Positions 1-6,580 of a stretch of DNA of 8,570 nt are shown here, piece by piece; within the stretch, counting starts at the first letter, position 1, and the number at the start of each line of letters is the position of its first letter. Origin of the DNA: Actinomycetes bacterium (GTDB taxonomy: Bacteria > Actinomycetota > Thermoleophilia > Gaiellales > Gaiellaceae); assembly GCA_025350775.1 (NCBI GenBank), contig JANXXF010000139.1:1-8570 (forward strand). Reading direction: 5' to 3'. The position numbers were made by a program, and so were the translations under genes. Under the pieces are notes generated by a model. That model worked only from the letters and a program-made list of their open reading frames with translations, had not been told where the DNA came from and did no database searches.

Positions 1-6
1 CCAAGC

Positions 7-72
7 CGGGGCGTCACGGCGTCCGCAGGCCAGGCCCGGGGCCTGGGTGAGGAACGACGGGGCGTCACGGCG
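7..72. repeat. 15-base direct repeat in the left flank
   Basis: CGGGGCGTCACGGCG occurs at 7-21 and again, identically, at 58-72, a period of 51 bases. A CCCGGGG string follows each copy at 35-41 and 78-84. The plus-strand frame from base 1 is open to a TAG at 121-123 and would read the repeat as RGVTA twice, 17 codons apart, but its sequence resembles no protein I recognise. I read the flank as non-coding, low-complexity, G+C-rich sequence downstream of the acyl-CoA dehydrogenase gene. Confidence 0.6.
30..46 (-). terminator. Weak candidate terminator hairpin after the leftward operon
   Basis: CCAGGCC (30-36) and GGCCTGG (40-46) form a perfect 7-base-pair G+C-rich stem with a 3-base loop, about 74 bases past the stop of the acyl-CoA dehydrogenase gene. 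There is no run of T after it on either strand, so it is not a standard intrinsic terminator. In high-G+C bacteria such hairpins may act without a U-tract, but chance formation is quite possible here. Confidence 0.22.
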
Positions 73-119
73 CAGCGCCCGGGGCGGCAATCGGTGCCGC
101 GTCGACTCACATCAAGCCT

Positions 120-1316
120 CTAGGCCTTGCCCTCCCGTTGCTGCTCGAGCAGGCGCCGGGCGATGATCAGCTGCTGGATCTCGTTAGAGCCCTCGCCGAT
201 CATCAGCAGCGGCGCGTCGCGGTACAGCCGCTCCACGTTGAACTCCAACGAGTAGCCGTAGCCGCCGTGGATGCGCATGCAGTCGGTCGCGTTGGCCTGC
301 GCGGCCTCGGTGGCGAAGTACTTCGCCATGCCGGCCTCGAGGTCGGAGCGCTGGCCGGTCGCCTTCTTGCGCGCCGCCTGCGCGGTGAGCAGCCGGGCGG
401 CCTCGGTGCGGGTCGCCATCTGCGCGATCATCAGCTGGATCGCCTGGTGGTTGCCGATCTTCTTGCCGAAGGCCTCGCGCTCGTTTGCGTATTTGAGCGC
501 CTCCTCCAGCGCAGCCTGCGCGACGCCGACGCCGCGCGCGGCGACGTTGACGCGGCCGACCTCGATGCCGCTCATGAAGTACTTGAAGCCCAGGCCGATG
601 CCCTCCTCGCCGCCGAGCACCCAGGACGCCGGTGCGCGGAAGTCGTCGAAGATCATCTCCGTCGACTCGACGCCCTTGTAGCCGAGCTTCTTCATCGCCG
701 GCATCGGAATCGTCAGGCCGGGCGGGTTCGTCTCCGGCTCCTTCTCGATGATGAAGCCGGTCATGCCGGTGTGGGCCGGGACGGCCGTCGGGTCGGTCTT
801 GACGAGCAGCATGCAGATCGCCGAGCGCCAGCCGTTCGTCACCCACATCTTCTGGCCGTTGATGATGAAGTCGTCGCCGTCGCGCACCGCCGTCGTGCGG
901 ATCGCCTGGACGTCGGAGCCGGCGTGTGGCTCGGTCATCGAGAACGACGAGCGGATCTCGGCGGTCGCGAGCTTCGGCAGGAAGCGGTCGCGCTGCTCCT
1001 GCGTGCCGTGCATGCGGATCATGTAGCCGGCGATGAAGGAGCCGTTGAGGATCCCGGAGAGCGTCACCCAGCCGCGCGAGATCTCGGCGCAGATCAGCGC
1101 GTAGGTGTCGAGGCCGAGCCCGAGGCCGCCGTACTCCTCGGGGATGGTGGTGCCGAACAGCCCCATCTCCTTCATCGTCTCGACCATCGAGGTCGGGAAC
1201 TCGTCGGCATGCTCGAGGCGGGATGCGTGCGGGATGACGTCCTTGTCTACGAACGCGCGGACGGCGAGGACGATGTCGCGCTGCTCCTCGGTGAGGTCGC
1301 TGACGTCGAGGCCCAT
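120..1316 (-). CDS. Acyl-CoA dehydrogenase (FAD-dependent)
   Basis: A complete 398-residue acyl-CoA dehydrogenase, normal for the short/medium-chain family. It should oxidise an acyl-CoA thioester to the 2,3-enoyl-CoA in the cytoplasm, using FAD and passing electrons to ETF. Visible signatures are the FAD/substrate motif around residues 125-135 (SFSMTEPHAGSD), KMWVTNG at 156-162, the C-terminal MRIHGGYGYS at 347-356, and IGEGSNEIQ at 373-381, where Glu375 aligns with the usual catalytic base. I chose the ATG at 1316 because homology begins at MGLDVSDLTEEQ. The open frame continues upstream to 1457, but that part is Arg-rich read-through of the preceding gene. The start overlaps the stop of the MmgE/PrpD frame by one base (TGATG), so translation is probably coupled, and a GGAG lies 10 bases upstream. 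It is the last gene of the leftward operon. Family assignment is firm; acyl-chain specificity is not predictable. Confidence 0.95.
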   Translation of the reverse strand: MGLDVSDLTEEQRDIVLAVRAFVDKDVIPHASRLEHADEFPTSMVETMKEMGLFGTTIPEEYGGLGLGLDTYALICAEISRGWVTLSGILNGSFIAGYMIRMHGTQEQRDRFLPKLATAEIRSSFSMTEPHAGSDVQAIRTTAVRDGDDFIINGQKMWVTNGWRSAICMLLVKTDPTAVPAHTGMTGFIIEKEPETNPPGLTIPMPAMKKLGYKGVESTEMIFDDFRAPASWVLGGEEGIGLGFKYFMSGIEVGRVNVAARGVGVAQAALEEALKYANEREAFGKKIGNHQAIQLMIAQMATRTEAARLLTAQAARKKATGQRSDLEAGMAKYFATEAAQANATDCMRIHGGYGYSLEFNVERLYRDAPLLMIGEGSNEIQQLIIARRLLEQQREGKA

Positions 1317-2700
1317 CAGGCGGCCACTCCGGCCCGGGCGCCGGCCAGCGGCGCGAAGGCGGCCCGCAGGTCGGCGTGCTCCTCGATGGCGAGGATCGCC
1401 CGCTCGAGCCGCTCGACCGTGGCGTCGTCGAGGCAGAGCGTGGCATTGCCGCGCCACTTCTCGAGCACCTCGGCGGCCGTGAGCGGGTTCTCGGGGCCGC
1501 CCTGCTGGTAGTCGAGCTCCGCGTCCAGCTTGCGCCCGTCCTTGAGCGTGATCACGACGCCGCCCGGGAACGAGCCGGGGTACGTCGGATACGGCTTCAC
1601 CTCGTAGCGCACCTTGGCGGCGACCGCGAGCACCTTCGGGTCGGCGATGGCGGCAGCGGTGTACGACTTCACGCCGACCTGGCCGTGCACGAGCATCGCC
1701 GCGGTCGAGTACTGGAGGCTGAACTTGGCCTCGTAGTCGGTGCGCGGCGCCACTTCATGCTCTCCGGCTCGGTGACGAGCGCGACGCCCGCCTGCGGCAG
1801 GGTGACGAGGATGTCGGCGATGTCGTCGACGGCGAGCTGCCCGAGCAGGCTCCGTGTCGCGCCGAGCGAGCCGTGGATGTAGTGGCACGCGGGATACGGC
1901 TTGTACGCGATGCGCGGGGTCTCCCAGCGGGAGCCGAGGTCGCCGAGCTGCAGCTCGAGGTCGGGCTTCAGCTCCAGGAACGCGTCGTAGAGGCCGAAGC
2001 GGCCCTCGAGCACCGTGGGCGGGCCCTCGGCGCCGAGCTGGCCGAGCCGGGTCGCGTAGAGCGAGCCGTGTGCGGCCCAGGCCGGGTGCATCGGCTTGGT
2101 GGCGGTGCCGACGTCGAGGTACGCGAAGATGCCCGACGCGAACGAGCCGGCGATGCCGAGCGCACTGGTGAGTGCCTCGGGGGTGGAGCCGCCGAGGCGT
2201 CCGGCGGCGAGCGTGCCGCCGAAGATGCCGCAGATCGAGGTGGGGTGGAAGCCGCGCTTGTGGAAGGCGCTCGGCGCGGCCATGCCGATGCGGGTCACCG
2301 TCTCGTTGCCGATCACGATCGCGGTGACGAGCTCGCGGCCGTCGCGGCCTGCGACCTCGGCGGCGGCGAGCGCGGCCGGCGAGACGACCGCCGAGACGTG
2401 CGCGACCGACGCCGGGTGCGTGTCGTCGAAGTCGAGCCCGTGGCAGAGCATGGCGTTGGCGAACGCGGCGCTGGCGCCGGGCAGCGCCCGGTCGAGCCCG
2501 ATCACGGTGGCGTCCGGGGTGCCGGCCTGTTCGGCCATCAGCGTGCGGCCCTCGGTGGCGACGCCCATGGCGTGCGCGGCGAGGCCGCAGCCGATCGTGT
2601 CGAGGAAGTGGAGCTTCGCGGCCTCCACGACCTCCTGGGGGATCTCCTCGTAGCGGAGGCCGAGGCCCCATGCGGCGAGGCGCTCTGCGGCAGTTGCCAT
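1316..2700 (-). pseudogene. MmgE/PrpD family protein, interrupted by a one-base frameshift
   Basis: Two reading frames together make one MmgE/PrpD protein. This family includes 2-methylcitrate dehydratase, cis-aconitate decarboxylase and iminodisuccinate epimerase. Frame one starts at the ATG at 2700 and is family-like through Lys316 (codon ending at 1753). It carries the active-site motif HGLDFDDTH (87-95), KRGFHPTSICG (148-158) and KPYPACHYIH (267-276). It then degenerates and stops at 1669, giving a 343-residue product. The second frame continues exactly at 1753 with VAPRTDYEAKFS and gives 145 conserved residues to the TGA at 1316-1318. Restoring one G (AAG-GTG instead of AAGTG) yields a 461-residue protein, the usual family length. 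Both halves look well conserved, so this is either a sequencing/assembly error or a very recent mutation. The start lies 2 bases past the MaoC stop with only a weak ribosome site, suggesting coupling. Substrate unknown. Confidence 0.88.
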
Positions 2701-2702
2701 CT

Positions 2703-3233
2703 CTAGACCGTCCAGTCCGTGTCGGTACCGGGATACATGTTCGAGACCTCGCTGGCGTCGCGCTTGTACACCATGAACGTCCGCTTGAACTCGATGACCA
2801 CCTCGCGCCGCTGGTTGATGCCGCGGCAGCGCATCGAGACGATGCCGACGTTGGGGCTCGACTTCGACTCGCGCAGGTCGGTGATCTCGGACTCCGCCCA
2901 CAGCGTGTCGCCCTCGAAGACGGGCTTCGGCAGCTTGATGTCCGTCCACGAGAGGTTGGCAGTGGCGTTCTCGGAGGTGTCCGGAACGGTCATGCCGGTG
3001 ATCAGGGCCAGCGTGAACGCCGAGTTGACGAGCGGCTTGCCGAAGCGCGTGCCCTCGGTGTACGGCGTGTTGAAGTGCATCTGGTTCGTGTTCAGCGTCA
3101 GCAGCGTGAAGTTGATGTTGTCGCTCTGGGTGACGGTGCGGCCGAGCCGGCTCTTGAAGACGTCGCCGACGTCGAAGTCCTCGAAGAAGCGGCCCCGCCA
3201 CTCCTTCGGCGCCCGATAGTCGCTCGCGCTCAT
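2703..3233 (-). CDS. MaoC-like acyl-CoA hydratase/dehydratase
   Basis: A 176-residue single hot-dog-fold protein of the MaoC-like dehydratase family, first gene of the leftward operon. Members add water to, or remove it from, short enoyl-CoA thioesters such as mesaconyl-CoA or itaconyl-CoA. Visible features are an N-terminal FEDFDVGDVFKS, typical of the family start; the TQSDNINFT segment with the likely catalytic Asp38; NTNQMHF with the likely catalytic His53; FGKPLVNSAFTLAL at 64-77; and PVFEGDTLWAESEI at 104-117, the usual 'PVFpGDTL' strand. The ATG at 3233 is supported by a strong AAAGGAG 9 bases upstream; longer frames lack homology. It ends 2 bases before the MmgE/PrpD start. Alongside an acyl-CoA dehydrogenase it would plausibly hydrate the enoyl-CoA product, which is inference. 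The exact substrate cannot be told from sequence. Confidence 0.92.
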   Translation of the reverse strand: MSASDYRAPKEWRGRFFEDFDVGDVFKSRLGRTVTQSDNINFTLLTLNTNQMHFNTPYTEGTRFGKPLVNSAFTLALITGMTVPDTSENATANLSWTDIKLPKPVFEGDTLWAESEITDLRESKSSPNVGIVSMRCRGINQRREVVIEFKRTFMVYKRDASEVSNMYPGTDTDWTV

Positions 3234-3242
3234 CTGGTCTGG

Positions 3243-3249
3243 CTCCTTT
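3243..3249 (-). promoter_or_regulatory. Ribosome binding site of the MaoC-like gene
   Basis: On the minus strand this reads AAAGGAG, a near-perfect Shine-Dalgarno sequence, with 9 bases to the ATG at 3233. It is the strongest such site in the leftward operon and fixes the start of its first gene. The MmgE/PrpD gene that follows has no comparable site. Confidence 0.85.
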
Positions 3250-3321
3250 CAGCTCTGACAGGGGTGCCCACGTCCGGGATGGCTGCCAACGGCTGGCTCC
3301 CGCGACGGCACGGCTGTCATG

Positions 3322-3350
3322 TTTATATGTCAGACATTAGACTCAGTCAA
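3322..3350 (-). promoter_or_regulatory. Promoter of the leftward operon
   Basis: Read on the minus strand, TTGACT (3350-3345) and TATAAA (3327-3322) are separated by exactly 17 bases, close to the vegetative sigma-factor consensus. Transcription would start near 3315, leaving an untranslated leader of about 80 bases before the MaoC start. The stretch is strikingly A+T-rich against its surroundings. An 11-base palindrome fills the part of the spacer next to the -10 box. The element match is seen directly; promoter activity is inferred. Confidence 0.72.
3327..3337. promoter_or_regulatory. Putative operator copy 1 (perfect palindrome ATGTCAGACAT)
   Basis: ATGTC-A-GACAT is a perfect inverted repeat around a central base. 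An identical copy lies at 3397-3407. This copy occupies the -35/-10 spacer of the leftward promoter and touches the first base of its -10 box, the classic position for a repressor that blocks RNA polymerase. The GT-N3-AC core is like operators of FadR/FCD-type GntR regulators; that family assignment is inference. Confidence 0.7.
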
Positions 3351-3380
3351 CCAGGCGGGGCGGAGAGCGATACCCTCTGC

Positions 3381-3410
3381 TTGACAGCGGCCGGTGATGT
3401 CAGACATAAA
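3381..3410 (+). promoter_or_regulatory. Promoter of the rightward operon
   Basis: A perfect TTGACA -35 box (3381-3386) is followed after 18 bases by CATAAA (3405-3410), a four-of-six match to TATAAT. A 17-base spacer would use ACATAA instead. Transcription would begin near 3417, about 40 bases before the oxidoreductase start at 3457. The second operator copy lies in the spacer and covers the first half of the -10 box. The tandem ATG codons at 3394 and 3397 lie upstream of the predicted transcription start, which argues against the longer version of the downstream gene. Confidence 0.65.
3397..3407. promoter_or_regulatory. Putative operator copy 2 (perfect palindrome ATGTCAGACAT)
   Basis: Identical to the palindrome at 3327-3337 and exactly 70 bases from it. 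It overlaps the -10 box of the rightward promoter. Each of the two divergent promoters therefore carries one copy, pointing to shared control by one dimeric regulator. The gene for that regulator is not in this window. Confidence 0.7.
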
Positions 3411-3442
3411 GCAGGCTCCGCGTCGGCGGCAGCGCATTCCAC

Positions 3443-3448
3443 GGGAGG
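3443..3448 (+). promoter_or_regulatory. Ribosome binding site of the oxidoreductase gene
   Basis: GGGAGG lies 8 bases before the ATG at 3457. It decides the start: the same frame is open back to an ATG at 3394, but the extra 21 residues have no family counterpart and their codons lie in the promoter. Confidence 0.8.
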
Positions 3449-3456
3449 TTCGCAGG

Positions 3457-4437
3457 ATGAAGGCAGTCACGTATCACGAGCACGGCGGCCCCGAGGTCTT
3501 CCGAGTCGAGGACGTCCCGGAGCCGACTCCCGGCGCGGGCGAGGTCGTCGTCAAGGTCAAGGCCGCGGCGATCAACCATCTCGACGTCGACCACCGCGAG
3601 GGCATCTCCCGCTTCCCGGTGACCCTGCCGCACATCGGTGGCATCGAGCTCGTCGGCGAGGTAGCCAGCATCGGCGCGGGCGTCGAGGGCTGGCAGGAGG
3701 GCGACCGCGTCGCCCCGTACGTCCTCGGCAACGGCAGCAACTTCGTCGGCGTCAACTACCCGGGCGCCTTCGCCGAGTACGCCACCGTCCAGGCCGGCTC
3801 GCTCGTGCGGCTGCCCGACGCTATCTCCTGGGAGGCCGGCGCGGCCCTCCAGGTCGCCTTCGGCACGGCGTTCCACATGCTCTTCAACCGGGCCAAGCTG
3901 AAGATCGGCGAGACCGTCATGGTCAACTCGGTCGGCTCCGGCATCGGCTCCGCCGCGGTGCAGCTCGCGAAGCTCGCCGGCGCGTACGTGATCGGCAACT
4001 CCTCGGGCGACGCGAAGCTCGCGAAGGCGACGGAGTTCGGCCTGGATGTCGGCATCAACTACCGGACGCACGATCTCGTCGCGGAGGTCATGAGCGCGAC
4101 CGGCGGCAAGGGCGTCGACGTCGTCTACGAGCACGTCGGCGGCGACATGTTCCAGAAGAGCCTCGACTCCCTCGCCGGCGGCGGGCGGCTGGTCACCTGT
4201 GGCGGCCATGCCGAAGAGGTCGTCCCGTTCGACATCATCCCGTTCTTCCGCGCGCAGAAGAGCGTCATCGGCTCCTTCGTCTACGACCGCGACGAGTTCG
4301 AGACCTGCGTGGCGCTCTGCGCCCGCGGCCAGATCACGTCGCTCGTCGACTCGGTGTTCTCGCTCGACGCTACCGCGGACGCGTTCCGCCGCGTCGAGAG
4401 CCGCGAGCACTTCGGCAAAGTCGTCATCAAGCCCTGA
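3457..4437 (+). CDS. Medium-chain dehydrogenase/reductase, quinone-oxidoreductase-like (zinc-lobe-less)
   Basis: A 326-residue NAD(P)H-dependent oxidoreductase of the medium-chain (MDR) superfamily. The N-terminal GroES-like domain begins MKAVTYHEHGGPEVF and carries AAAINHLDVDHREG (37-49), LPHIGGIELVGEV (57-69) and GDRVAPYV (82-89). The Rossmann fold has the dinucleotide loop VGSGIG at 159-164 and the family strand GKGVDVVYEHVGG at 217-229; the C-terminus is FGKVVIKP. The four-cysteine structural zinc lobe seen in close alcohol-dehydrogenase relatives is absent: residues 90-105 (LGNGSNFVGVNYPGAF) bridge directly to AEYATV. HIGGIE replaces the usual HxxGHE near the catalytic zinc. It is therefore more likely a zinc-independent enone/quinone-type reductase than a true alcohol dehydrogenase. 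SSGDAK after the second Rossmann strand (182-187) may favour NADPH. It is first in the rightward operon, 34 bases before hyuA. Substrate unknown. Confidence 0.9.
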   Translation: MKAVTYHEHGGPEVFRVEDVPEPTPGAGEVVVKVKAAAINHLDVDHREGISRFPVTLPHIGGIELVGEVASIGAGVEGWQEGDRVAPYVLGNGSNFVGVNYPGAFAEYATVQAGSLVRLPDAISWEAGAALQVAFGTAFHMLFNRAKLKIGETVMVNSVGSGIGSAAVQLAKLAGAYVIGNSSGDAKLAKATEFGLDVGINYRTHDLVAEVMSATGGKGVDVVYEHVGGDMFQKSLDSLAGGGRLVTCGGHAEEVVPFDIIPFFRAQKSVIGSFVYDRDEFETCVALCARGQITSLVDSVFSLDATADAFRRVESREHFGKVVIKP

Positions 4438-4456
4438 CCGCCCACCCGGGCACGAG

Positions 4457-4463
4457 AAAGAGG
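4457..4463 (+). promoter_or_regulatory. Ribosome binding site of the HyuA-like gene
   Basis: AAAGAGG ends 8 bases before the GTG at 4472. It supports that GTG as the start rather than upstream in-frame codons inside the preceding gene. The intergenic gap contains no promoter or terminator that I can see, so the gene should be read from the upstream promoter. Confidence 0.7.
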
Positions 4464-4471
4464 TTGGATTC

Positions 4472-6565
4472 GTGAAGCGACTCGGAGTAGACGTCGGAGG
4501 GACGTTCACAGACCTGATCTACGTCGACGACGAGGCGGGCACCGTCCTCGTCCACAAGCTCCCGACGAGCCCCGACGACCCGTCGGTGGCCACCGTCCAG
4601 GGCATCCAGGAGCTGGCCGCCCGCGCAGGCATCTCGGCGGGCGACCTCGACCAGGTCTTCCACGGCACGACGATCGCCACCAACATCGTCATCGAGCACA
4701 ACGGCGCCAAGGTCGGGATGATCACGACCGAGGGCTACCGCGACATCCTGCACATCGCGCGCCACAAGAAGCCGTTCAACTTCTCGAACTACCAGGACCT
4801 GCCGTGGCAGGCGTTCCCGGTGGTGCGCCGCCGCTACCGCCTGACGGTGCCCGAGCGGATCACCGGTGACGGCGAGGTGCTCGTGCCGCTCGACGAGGCC
4901 AAGGCCCGCGAGCAGGTGCGCAAGCTCAAGGCGGCCGGCGTCGAGTCGGTCGCGGTCTGCTTCCTCTTCTCGTTCCTCAACAACGCCCACGAGGCGAAGG
5001 TCGCCGAGATCGTGCGCGAGGAGTTCCCCGAGGCGTTCCTCTCGGTCTCCTCGGAGGTGCTGCCGCAGTACCGCGAGTACGAGCGTTTCTCGACCGTCGG
5101 CCTGAACGCGTTCGTCGGCCCGAAGGTCGCCCGCTACATCCGGCGCCTCGAGGACTCGCTGCGCGCGCTGGGCGTGCGCACCGGCGTCCACCTGATGACG
5201 TCCGCAGCGGGCGTCGCCACCGCCGAGGGCGCGATCGCGCGCCCCGTCAACCTGCTCATGTCAGGCCCCGTGGCCGGCGTCGTCGGCGGCATCTGGGCCG
5301 GCAAGCAGGCCGGCTTCGACAATGTGATCACGCTCGACGTCGGCGGTACCTCCGCGGACGTCGGCCTCGCGCAAGAGGGCCGCCTGCGCATGAAGCACCT
5401 GCTGGACACGAAGGTCGGCCCGTACAACGCGATGATCCCGATGGTCGACGTCGACACGATCGGCGCGGGCGGCGGCTCGATCGCCTACGTCGACGGCGGC
5501 GGCATGTTCCGCGTCGGGCCACGCTCGGCCGGCGCCGTCCCGGGCCCCGCCGCCTACGGGCGCGGCGGCACCGAGGCGACCACCACCGACGCAATGGTCA
5601 ACCTCGGCTGGCTCTCGCCCGAGGACTTCCTCGGCGGCGGCATGAAGCTCGACGTCGACGCCGCCCGCCGCGTGTTCGCCGACGGCCCGGCGAAGGCGCT
5701 CGGCATGTCGGTCGAGGAGGCATCGCTCGGCTCGATTCAGATCCTCACGCACTCGATGGTGCAGGCGATCGAGGAGAACTCGGTGCGCAAGGGCTTCGAC
5801 CCGCGCGAGTTCGCGCTCGTCGCCGAGGGTGGCGCCGGCCCGCTGTTCGCGGCGCTTGTCGCGCAGGAGGTCGGCACGCCGTGGATCCTCGTCCCGCCGC
5901 ACCCCGGCGTGACGGCGGCGATGGGCCTGCTCGCCACCGACACTGCGTACGAGTACGTCTCGACCGTGTACCAGCGACTCTCGGCGCTCGACGCGCAGTC
6001 GCTCTACGAGACGTTCACGCAGCTCGAGAACCAGGCCCGCGCCCAGCTCGAGGCGGACGGCGTCCCGGCCGACCGGATCATCATCCAGCGCATCGGCGAG
6101 TGCCGCTACGCCGGCCAGGGCTACGAGTTGCGCGTCGACCTCGAGCCCGGCCCGATCGACGCCGAGTGGGCGCGCAAGGCTCATCGCGGCTTCAACGAGG
6201 CGCACCAGCGCGAGTACCACCAGCACGACGACAGCTTCACCATCGAGATGCCGAACATCCGCGTCCGCGCGATCGGCCTGATGCCGCAGCTGAAGACGGC
6301 TGAGGTGGCGTTCGGCGACGCGTCGCCGGCACAGGCCCTGCGCAAGACGAGCGACGCCTGGTTCCCGGTCGACGGGAAGCTGCAGCAGGTTGCGACCGGC
6401 TACTACGACCGGGCCAAGCTCAAGGCCGGCAACAAGATCGTCGGCCCCGCGATCGTCAACCAGTACGACTCGACCACGGTCATCCCGCCGGGGCTCGTCG
6501 CCCTGGTCGACCGGTTCGGGAACCTGATCATCGAGACCGGCGCCGCCAGCGCCGGAAACCACTAG
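4472..6565 (+). CDS. HyuA-family subunit: hydantoinase/5-oxoprolinase/acetone-carboxylase-type, ATP-dependent
   Basis: A 697-residue protein with the full hydantoinase/oxoprolinase A architecture: N-terminal domain (about 1-180), ASKHA-type ATPase core (about 200-490) and C-terminal domain (about 500-690). The phosphate loop GVDVGGTFTD (5-14), HGTTIATN (64-71), LMSGPVAGVVGG (262-273), second phosphate loop LDVGGTSADV (288-297), DTIGAGGGSIA (328-338), AEGGAGP (451-457) and RYAGQGYEL (545-553) are all intact. Relatives pair with a HyuB subunit and use ATP to activate a carbonyl, either to open a cyclic amide (hydantoin, 5-oxoproline) or to carboxylate a ketone (acetone, acetophenone). The GTG start gives homology from the first residues (KRLGVDVGG) and has a ribosome site; upstream read-through lies in the oxidoreductase gene. 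Fifteen bases separate it from its partner. Family is certain, substrate is not. No small third subunit of acetone-carboxylase type is seen. Confidence 0.93.
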   Translation: MKRLGVDVGGTFTDLIYVDDEAGTVLVHKLPTSPDDPSVATVQGIQELAARAGISAGDLDQVFHGTTIATNIVIEHNGAKVGMITTEGYRDILHIARHKKPFNFSNYQDLPWQAFPVVRRRYRLTVPERITGDGEVLVPLDEAKAREQVRKLKAAGVESVAVCFLFSFLNNAHEAKVAEIVREEFPEAFLSVSSEVLPQYREYERFSTVGLNAFVGPKVARYIRRLEDSLRALGVRTGVHLMTSAAGVATAEGAIARPVNLLMSGPVAGVVGGIWAGKQAGFDNVITLDVGGTSADVGLAQEGRLRMKHLLDTKVGPYNAMIPMVDVDTIGAGGGSIAYVDGGGMFRVGPRSAGAVPGPAAYGRGGTEATTTDAMVNLGWLSPEDFLGGGMKLDVDAARRVFADGPAKALGMSVEEASLGSIQILTHSMVQAIEENSVRKGFDPREFALVAEGGAGPLFAALVAQEVGTPWILVPPHPGVTAAMGLLATDTAYEYVSTVYQRLSALDAQSLYETFTQLENQARAQLEADGVPADRIIIQRIGECRYAGQGYELRVDLEPGPIDAEWARKAHRGFNEAHQREYHQHDDSFTIEMPNIRVRAIGLMPQLKTAEVAFGDASPAQALRKTSDAWFPVDGKLQQVATGYYDRAKLKAGNKIVGPAIVNQYDSTTVIPPGLVALVDRFGNLIIETGAASAGNH

Positions 6566-6574
6566 GGAGGGAGG
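6565..6574 (+). promoter_or_regulatory. Ribosome binding site of the HyuB-like gene
   Basis: GGGAGGGAGG starts on the last base of the HyuA stop codon and ends 6 bases before the GTG at 6581. This double purine-rich site supports GTG as the true start and suggests strong, possibly coupled, translation of the second subunit. Confidence 0.75.
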
Positions 6575-6580
6575 CAGACC

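Noticed and set aside
138..1511. Plus-strand open frame of 457 codons opposite the acyl-CoA dehydrogenase gene
   Set aside because: It is antisense to a clearly real gene, with no recognisable domain and shadow-type composition.
1745..1760. Programmed -1 ribosomal frameshift in the MmgE/PrpD gene
   Set aside because: The junction sequence (ATGAAGTGGCG) has no slippery heptamer and I see no clear downstream stem-loop. A missing base explains it more simply.
3394..3456. Upstream ATG start for the oxidoreductase adding 21 residues
   Set aside because: The codons lie in the operator and -10 region, before the likely transcription start; they add a basic peptide unlike the family, and a good ribosome site precedes the ATG at 3457.
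2670..4475. Plus-strand open frame of 601 codons spanning the MaoC gene, control region and oxidoreductase gene
   Set aside because: It crosses both promoters and is out of frame with the real oxidoreductase; the product is low-complexity and Arg-rich.
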